In this document: piece after piece, positions 57,901-64,000 of the stretch
Numbering within the stretch: position 1 is the stretch's first letter
How the letters are laid out: every line of letters starts with the position of its first letter
NCBI RefSeq assembly: GCF_041146795.1
Contig: NC_135182.1
Coordinates: 33,772,509 to 33,836,508 of the forward strand
Origin: Maylandia zebra
Taxonomy: Eukaryota > Chordata > Actinopteri > Cichliformes > Cichlidae
Reading direction: 5' to 3'
DNA: 64,000 nt
Position numbers and translations under genes: made by a program
Notes under the pieces: model-generated
Told to the model about the DNA's origin: nothing
Seen by the model: the letters and a program-made list of their open reading frames with translations, nothing else
The model's database searches: none

Positions 57901-58125
57901 CGAATGGATGGATAAGAAGTTGAAGCCATTAAATGTGTAGTAAAGGAAAAGTAGTTGCAGGTTTAGGTTTAGTAGGAAACCTAAACCTGCAGCTTAGGTT
58001 TAGGTTTCATTTCTGAACTACTTCACTCATGTAAGAGCACTGCCTTCCTCTTATTTGTCCCCTCTTTGTCCACAGTGGCCGACAACATGAAGAAAGCCAA
58101 AGTCCCGCTGCACAGCGAACTCTAA
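54841..58125 (+). CDS. agr1/agr2: anterior gradient (AGR) family PDI-like protein, 7 exons
   Basis: AGR proteins are small thioredoxin-fold members of the protein disulfide isomerase family that act in the ER and the secreted space; AGR2 supports mucin folding in goblet cells and newt AG supports limb regeneration. Seven exons (54841-54940, 55129-55192, 55470-55522, 56191-56267, 56369-56432, 56917-57000, 58076-58125) join in frame to 163 residues. Residues 1-17 form a signal peptide (MLRWVLLALLIGLCASA), followed by a basic KKKVK stretch. LSRGWGGGINWAQNYEDGL follows, and then the active-site-like CPHS at 68-71, with Ser in place of the second Cys as in AGR2. ALKKAF-like DLKKAF, DGYYVPRILFVDPTLTVR and DITGKYSNHLYTY follow, and the end is HSEL, an ER-retention-like tail where human AGR2 has KTEL. 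The family is certain. The paralogue is not: the locus differs from that of human AGR2/AGR3. Confidence 0.95.
55129..55192 (+). CDS. AGR gene exon 2
   Basis: 64 nt between CCTGCAG and GTAGGA, encoding WGGGINWAQNYEDGLAKMAK. Confidence 0.95.
55470..55522 (+). CDS. AGR gene exon 3
   Basis: 53 nt between CTCACAG and GTACTG, encoding SQKPLMVIHHKDNCPHSK, with the CPHS motif. Confidence 0.96.
56191..56267 (+). CDS. AGR gene exon 4
   Basis: 77 nt between TTTCGACAG and GTAATT, encoding DLKKAFVADKTIQKMAKEDF and IMLNVV. Confidence 0.95.
56369..56432 (+). CDS. AGR gene exon 5
   Basis: 64 nt between ATACACAG and GTAAAT, encoding EETSDKNLAPDGYYVPRILF. The preceding intron is only 101 bp. Confidence 0.95.
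56917..57000 (+). CDS. AGR gene exon 6
   Basis: 84 nt between TTCTACAG and GTGAGT, encoding DPTLTVRTDITGKYSNHLYT and YTASDIQG. Confidence 0.95.
57530..57920 (+). repeat. dispersed teleost repeat in AGR intron 6 (LINE/SINE-type)
   Basis: Blocks 'gtgtatcccagctgggtaca', 'gcagggctaatgcagagaca', 'gggcaatttagaatcaccag', 'cacacagaaaggccccgg' and 'ctgtgaggcaacagtgctaa' are those of a very common fish retroposon 3' region. 'ctgaaaaggatgagcagaag' followed by 'cgaatggatggat' at the end matches a typical retroposon tail. Confidence 0.6.
57956..57991 (+). repeat. perfect 15-bp stem hairpin in AGR intron 6
   Basis: TGCAGGTTTAGGTTT (57956-57970) and its exact reverse complement (57977-57991) are separated by AGTAGG. 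A further direct copy of TTAGGTTTAGGTTT follows at 57994-58007. It lies 85 bp upstream of the exon 7 acceptor. Confidence 0.95.
58076..58125 (+). CDS. AGR gene exon 7 with stop
   Basis: 50 nt after GTCCACAG, encoding ADNMKKAKVPLHSEL and TAA. Confidence 0.95.
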
Positions 58126-58206
58126 CGTGGTGCCGGACGTCTCAGCATCTTCCACACATGACTGCTCAGTGGTCAGAACTGAATAATTTAAATGCTTTTG
58201 GTGCTC

Positions 58207-58212
58207 AATAAA
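58207..58212 (+). terminator. AGR gene polyadenylation signal
   Basis: AATAAA 82 bp after the stop codon, with a second AATAAA at 58218-58223; cleavage is expected around 58230-58240. Confidence 0.8.
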
Positions 58213-58539
58213 ACCAAAATAAAGGAAAAGAAAGTCATCTTCAGTCTTTCTCACTTTCATGCAACACTTAATATGTAATTAAACTACTCATTAAAAACAC
58301 AGTGATAATGCTTATTTAGAACTGTTTATGATGGTATTGTTCCATAAGAAGTTGATTAGGCAGTGTTGATCTGTGTTGTTGTGACTTTTAATTTGAAAGT
58401 GAATATTACATCAGAGCAAAAGAACTCCGTGAGAATCACTAGAAAACATAGTGTTGATTATTTAGTATTATTTACGTGTGCTAAAATCACAGATATCAAA
58501 AAATTGGATGTAAACAAAATAAAGCATTCTGCCTTGTAT

Positions 58540-58935
58540 CAAAGGTTCATGGTACTGGTGGTGGTGTAATGATGTGGGGAAATGTTCTTGACCCCTTAGT
58601 ACCAGCTGAGCATTGTTTAAACACCACAGCCTGCCTGAGTATTGCTGTTGACCATGTCCATCCATTTATGTACCCACCCTCTGATCGCTGCTTCCAGCAG
58701 GCTACTGCACCATGTTACAAAGCTGAGATCATCAATTTAGATTCTTGATCTCAATCCAATACAGCACCATTGGGATGTGGGGGAACAGGTAATTTTCACC
58801 ATGGATGCAAATCTGCAGCAGCTGTGTGATGCTGTTATCTCAACATGCAACAAAATCTTGGGGGAATGTTTCCAGCACCTTGTTGAATCTATGCCACGAT
58901 GAATTAAAACAGCTCTGAAGGGAAAAAGAGTTTCC
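58540..58935 (+). mobile_element. Tc1/mariner transposase relic (second family)
   Basis: Plus-strand pieces translate, with stops and shifts, to a Tc1-like catalytic region: GGGVMMWGNVL near 58560, PAEHCLN then LSIAVDHVHPFM near 58600-58670, and a fragment equivalent to YFQQDNAPCHKA near 58692-58725. 'caatacagcaccattgggat' corresponds to PIEHLWD, and 'tttccagcaccttgttgaat' to CFQHLVES. Catalytic residues are partly lost. Confidence 0.85.
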
Positions 58936-60828
58936 AAACCAGTACTAACAAAGTGTAACTGATTAAATGGCCAGTGAGTGTGTCTAGGATTTCATGTCAT
59001 TTTTGGCCACTAGGTAGCAGTGTACTATAGCTGACCAGGGTCTCATGCTGTTGAGAATTTTTCCAGAGAAATTGAATTTACTCAAATATTAATTGATGGG
59101 ATATTTTAATCTGATCAGTTATATATGCTAATAATAAAAAGGTAGTTTTTTAGTACTTTAATAATAATGTTGAACATATCAAATGACCTACATTAAATAC
59201 CCCTTTTTAATTGTTGAGAGAGTTGATATATTTTTGTTAAACAAATAAGTCTGTGCTTGAAGCTCAGCAGACTTCATATCGTTGCAAAGGCAGTTTGATC
59301 TACAGTCTAGTTCCTGGGTAATCCTTGCATTTTATCTCAGGCTGTGTCTCTGCTTCAGTTGTTAAATGGTCTTCTGAAAGCAGAGAAGACAATTGCAAAG
59401 TTAAAAAAAAATCAGATAACTCAGACCTAGACAGAATGAGACCATGCTGCACTGCCACAAATAGCCACCATGCAGTTTTCCACTGTCATAGTTTGGATTA
59501 ATGAGCTGCTTTTAATTGTTATGGCTCCACTATGGTGCCTTTACCTTTTAAAGCAGAAAGGCAACAGCATGTTAATGCTTCCCAAGCCTGCATTAACGTC
59601 AGCTCTCAAAACTCTTTTATGTCCATTAAGATCCATCCTAAAAAATATACACTTTCACTCTGCGTTTCTTTGAATTCAGAGAAAAGCACAGAAACAGGAA
59701 AACACTTTAAATGGGTCAGAATGTTCCATTCCTCAATATTAAGATCTACTGAAGGAACTGATCACTGAGAAATGATTAAATTATTCACACCTCTGTTGCA
59801 CTTTCTCCTGTGTTTCCACATTCAGCGCAGATGTCTGAGGCAATTGTGTGTCTACTTTTCCTTTATGTTTTTCAGTTTTTCTGTCTTCAGATGGACCCAA
59901 GATGATTCATCATGAACTCCTGAGATTTTCCAGATATTTTCCCTTCTTTCTTAAGAAATAGTTTCAACAGCTTACACTCCTGGGTTCATAACAAATGTGC
60001 TTCCTACCAAGGCTTTCCTGTATCCTTGGCTTGACATTTCAGTCTTTGGAAAAGTGCAGTACTGTTTCAGCGCACTGTGAGGAATAAAAACAGAAACAAA
60101 TCCTCTCCAGCATCCCCAAGAAACTGTTGTATTTCTGTAGGAAAATATCTCCAACGTTACTTGACGAAAATGAAGAATTATTCAGAGATGTTTGATGTTT
60201 TCGATTTAGAGATAGCTCTTAAACTTCTTAAACAAGCTTCTAAATCGAAGCAGTTTAATGGCTGTATGGAAACACAAACACACACACACACACACCCTCA
60301 ATAAACAGCCATGTGTAAAATATTGGAAAAATACGTAAATGTGGGTGTAAGCGAGTGTAAACACGCAGCTGCCACTGCACATAGTTCATAAAAACACAGA
60401 TTTGCTCCCATGCCCAAACTTTCTCGAGGTTACTTCTTAAACACAAGGTTGTTTCCACATCAGCAGCAAGTCTGAAGGTCTCATTTTACTACAAATACTC
60501 TCCAATCTGCTGTTTTCAGTCCTAACCTTGCAAAAATGACTCAGGGTGACACTGTGTGGGAAGGCAAATTATAGCATAGCATTTCATTCGAGACATGCTT
60601 ATGCTGAAGGACAGTGGGGGAAAAAACATGAAAAAAACAAAAGATCTCCTTTATTTGAATATTTAAGAGTAAGCTAAGGAACTATTACTTCGCCTCTCCT
60701 TAAACAGGAATTATTCTGCTTGTAAAGATAACTGGATCAACACTCATCCGTACTGTGTTGATCTTCTTTGTCATTGTAACTGTATTTGATAATAAAACAA
60801 AGATGAGCATTTGCACATTTAATGCAAG
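58936..60828. other. intergenic, no gene recognised
   Basis: AT-rich with a short (CA)n near 60276. No exon recognised. Confidence 0.4.
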
Positions 60829-61720
60829 GTAAGGTAACTTTATTTATACCCATAGGCAGGTAAATTTGCCTTACAGAAAAATGATAGCATTTGGCATCCC
60901 TTCAAGAAAAAAAAACATATTAGTATGAAAAATGTTAAATAAATCTGCTTTAAACCGGCAGAACAACAAAATAAACCTTTAGACAGTTAAAACACAAGAT
61001 GAATCAATGAAATGTCATAGACTGGTGATCTAAAATATAGAGGGTCATTAGGGTCAAAGGCAGCAGGGGGAAACTCAAGCTACTTATACACAGTGGGGTA
61101 CACAAAGTAATGTGGGGGGAACAACACAGGTGCCGACAACTATGGGACAGGACTGCGGTTAACAAAATAAAACAGGAAGTAACAGAACAGCAACACCTCA
61201 CACAGAGATGAAGACACAACACAATAACAAAAAGCTTGAAACACCATACAAAGGACATACAACTTGGTTATTAGGATAAGGCAGTCCACACCAGTCACAA
61301 GGAGAGCACAACGGAAAAATAGAACTCAAAGCCAAAAACACACAATTTGCTGACACTGGGATCATCGTGATAAAGACCCAGCACATCCTGTGTAGTCCAC
61401 CAAACCAAACCAAGCTAATGCCCCCAACACCTCACACAAAACTGCTCAGGAGCAGCAGACAGATGACAGACGGATCAACGATGCTTCGGACTAACCCCAG
61501 TTTAAGTGAGCATACACGGGGTCACAGTACCCAGAGGATCCACTGCAGACATCCACAGTGCCAGAAATCACTGCAGAGGTTCACAGCTGCATTATATGTA
61601 GTGGATGTAACGTGGCGCAGGGAATTTAAACTATGTTCTGTTCATGTGGGCTGTGTCCTAGTAGTTACAGCTATCTGTGGTCACCTGCAACTTACAACCG
61701 AGTTTCACTTATTCCAAGGA
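60829..61720 (-). mobile_element. possible LINE 3' region (minus orientation)
   Basis: The left end 'gcaaggtaaggtaactttat' followed by 'ttatacccatagg', read on the minus strand, is a typical retroposon tail (AATAAAGT followed by (TACCT)n-like units). The following 0.9 kb looks like LINE 3' UTR, but no reverse transcriptase is present, so the right boundary is uncertain. Confidence 0.35.
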
Positions 61721-62715
61721 TGACTAGAAGTTATAAATATTATAACTGTAGTTATAAATATTACTTTTACAGTCACACTGTATGGGAGAGACTAAAAACA
61801 GGGTAAGAATCCTTACATTTACAGAAGTATTGCTGCTGACTGTGATGTCAAGCACACAGAGACGCACTCATTTCTCAGATCTTCAGTTTGACTTTGGCAG
61901 TGACAAGGGCATCAGGCTATTAGTCCTCGTTTGCACACTGCTTGGACAATTTAGCTACTCAAATAGAGCCCGCTTACTGGAAAACAGCTCCTTAATGAAG
62001 AGATGGACCGGTAATATGCCATAAAACTATTCTTTTATTCTTTCCTCGCACCCTCATGAATACACGCTGCCTGTATGCACACAGAGCCACTAAGTACACC
62101 TACGCATATGCACACTTAAACCCATACTTAAACACACACACATACCTCAAATGCAAGGGCAGAATGATAATGTGATCTGGAGGAAATGGTGCCAGTTTTG
62201 CCACGTAAGTCAAAAAGGTCAAATTGCAAATGTCAGCTTTTTCGCCTTCATTTTAATTATTCTGTCAAGTTCAAAGAGTCTCCATCAGAAAGGAGCTGCA
62301 CCTGACAAAGGAAGGCCTGAGCTCACAGATAAGCTCAATCTGCGTCTCTTCTTGACACTTTCTTCTCTATACTTAGCCTATCTGCTCTCCTCTCGCACAC
62401 AGCGACTCTCAGAGTAAATTACAATGTATCGCAGTGAGCAGGGTGCCAAAGGGATGGCTTAGCAATTACCAGTGAACTACGAATGTGAAGTCAATTAATT
62501 TCTTCTGCTACTCTTCTACTTAGCTGATTTTGTAAAAACTCAGCTGATACATGATAAAGTGTCCACTTTTGGTTCTGATAGGCAGATGTTAACAATGTAT
62601 TGATCCACTATTACACATACAGCACTGATAAAAGGAGAGTATCCCACTGTCAGTTCTATAGTTTTACATGTCAGGACAAAATCACCACAGCAGCTCCATC
62701 AGGTTGAAATGAAGG
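61721..62715. other. intergenic, no feature seen
   Basis: No recognisable gene or repeat apart from short CA-rich stretches near 62120. Confidence 0.4.
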
Positions 62716-62719
62716 ATTT

Positions 62720-63590
62720 GTGCCATTGCAACACTTTGATTATTTTCTTTTTCAGCCATTCTGCTGTTTTCTGCTGTGCTTGGGATCATTTTGCTGCTGT
62801 GTGACCCAGTTTTGCCCAAACCTTAGCTGTCACACAGATGGCCTCACATTTGACTCAAGAATGCTTTGGTATAAAGAGGAGTTCACTAAATAAGGTCCCC
62901 AGGTCTTGTGGTTGTAAACAAGCCTGAAAGCCCTCCACCCCCATTCTTGAAGGTTGGTTTGAGGTGTTTGTTCTTATATGTTTGTGTGGTTTTCTCCGAA
63001 TGTGATGCTGTACATTATATCCAAACATCTCCACCTTGCTCTCTGCTGTCTGAAGCACATTGATCAAAAAGTTCTGTCATTTGTTGCAAACCTGAGCTCA
63101 TGTTTTTTCCTGGCAACCCTTCCAAACATGCCATGCTTGTTCCGTCTTTTTTATTGTACTGTGATGAACTTTAACCTTTAACATGCTAGCCGAGGCCTGT
63201 AGAGTCTGATGTGTAGCTCTTCACTTTTTCGTTCGATTTTTTTGCAGTTTCACTGAACATTGCATGGGTTCAGGCTTCGTATTTAGGCTTAGATTAGTAA
63301 CTGTCTTGAATGTTTTCCTCTTGTGGATCATCTTTCTCACTCCAGGATGATGGAATTGTTTGAGAATGCCCTCATAACCAATCCCAGATTAATGTGTAGC
63401 AACAACTGCTTCTCTGAAAGCATTGATGACGTCTGTCCTGCTCGGCATTGTGAATGCTCCAGACCGACAAACTGCCAAAACGTTCGCTGTCACGGGCATA
63501 GTCACAATGGCTGATGATTATTTAACCAGCTGCTACTTACCCTCTTAAACTCCACAGAAGAAGTTAGCTTGTCCTCAGTTTTTCACACAC
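62720..63590 (-). mobile_element. decayed Tc1/mariner transposon (third family)
   Basis: Read on the minus strand from about 63590 it follows a common fish Tc1-type element: a terminal 'gtgtgaaaaactgaggac', then 'ttttggcagtttgtcggtct' and 'ggagcattcacaatgcc', a degraded helix-turn-helix region, GRVARKKH-like 'ggttgccaggaaaaaacatg' near 63110, MFGYNVQHH near 63020, and a segment equivalent to QQDNDPKHSS near 62780. Frameshifts and stops throughout; the C-terminal third is missing or scrambled left of 62720. Confidence 0.82.
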
Positions 63591-63937
63591 TGCTTCTGCA
63601 TTTTAACCAAATTTTGGTTAAATAATTAATGATGTGTAATACTGCATGTTTTTAGTACGTTTGAGGTTGTATTGACCTCATTTTAAAACCAGCAAAGTAC
63701 CAGATTGTGAAAGTGAAAGAGGGTGCACTTTCTTTTTAGCATGATTGTATAACTCCAGACCTATGGCAGCCATTTTTAAGTACTTGTGTATATTTTGCAG
63801 AAATAAAGATTTTGGCCACAATTATAGAGGGTGATGCTGAAACACTGATGTGTTATGCTGACATCAGCATTGATAATATGGAAATTTCACGATAATGATA
63901 TCTGCAGTGTTTTCATATATCATTTGAAAAAAAGAAA
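63591..63937. other. intergenic, no feature seen
   Basis: AT-rich, nothing recognised. Confidence 0.4.
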
Positions 63938-64000
63938 GTGTACTTTATTGACCCCCGTGGGGAAATTCCTCTCTGCATTTAACCCATTCACTCAGTGAGC
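63938..64000 (-). mobile_element. retroposon 3' end, cut by the window edge
   Basis: Plus-strand 'tactttattgacccccgtgg' followed by 'ggaaattcct' is the reverse complement of the widespread fish LINE end 'ggaatttccccacgggggtc' followed by 'aataaagta'. The element continues beyond the window. Confidence 0.65.

Overview
This window is nuclear DNA from a ray-finned fish, most likely a percomorph teleost. Genes have GT-AG introns, intergenic DNA is AT-rich with long simple repeats, and the interspersed repeats (Tc1-like and hAT transposons, L2/Rex-type LINE 3' ends, a tRNA-derived SINE) are typical of teleosts. The species cannot be fixed from the sequence alone. No operons, CRISPR arrays, phage or other prokaryote-like systems are present.

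Three protein-coding genes can be reconstructed exon by exon. traf3ip1 (IFT54/MIP-T3, a ciliary IFT-B subunit) lies on the minus strand in 17 coding exons between 53401 and 39024. The exons join in frame to a 649-residue protein. asb1 (ankyrin-repeat and SOCS-box protein 1) lies on the minus strand; four exons between 33531 and 29284 encode the first 307 residues, but the final exon with the SOCS box could not be found. An anterior-gradient (AGR) family gene lies on the plus strand in seven exons between 54841 and 58125 and encodes a 163-residue secretory-pathway protein of the PDI type with a CPHS site and a C-terminal HSEL. traf3ip1 and asb1 are also neighbours in human (TRAF3IP1-ASB1-TWIST2), so that pair is old synteny. 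The AGR gene at this spot does not match the human AGR2/AGR3 location.

Layout: 1-29 kb has no recognisable protein-coding gene and holds repeats: a decayed Tc1 copy, LINE 3' ends, a hAT MITE nested inside one of them, a 1.06 kb TA/TG microsatellite followed by a second hAT MITE, a LINE reverse-transcriptase remnant, an inverted-repeat element, and (CA)n, (TCAA)n and (TTATC)n tracts. By synteny this lies on the twist2 side of asb1. 29.3-33.5 kb is asb1, with a near full-length Tc1 element in intron 2. 33.9-39.0 kb is intergenic, with a SINE and a 1.03 kb hAT element carrying a BED zinc-finger relic. 39.0-53.4 kb is traf3ip1. 53.4-54.8 kb is a head-to-head intergenic region with two X-box-like (RFX) motifs just upstream of traf3ip1. 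54.8-58.2 kb is the AGR gene. 58.3-64 kb is repeat-rich intergenic DNA with two further Tc1 remnants and LINE tails.

The three genes do not form a pathway: IFT54 works in cilia, ASB1 in ubiquitin ligation and AGR in ER protein folding. I found no undescribed biological system. The most useful leads are the X-box pair upstream of traf3ip1, the missing asb1 SOCS exon, the identity of the AGR paralogue, the symmetric micro-exons of traf3ip1, and several transposons whose target-site duplications can be read directly.
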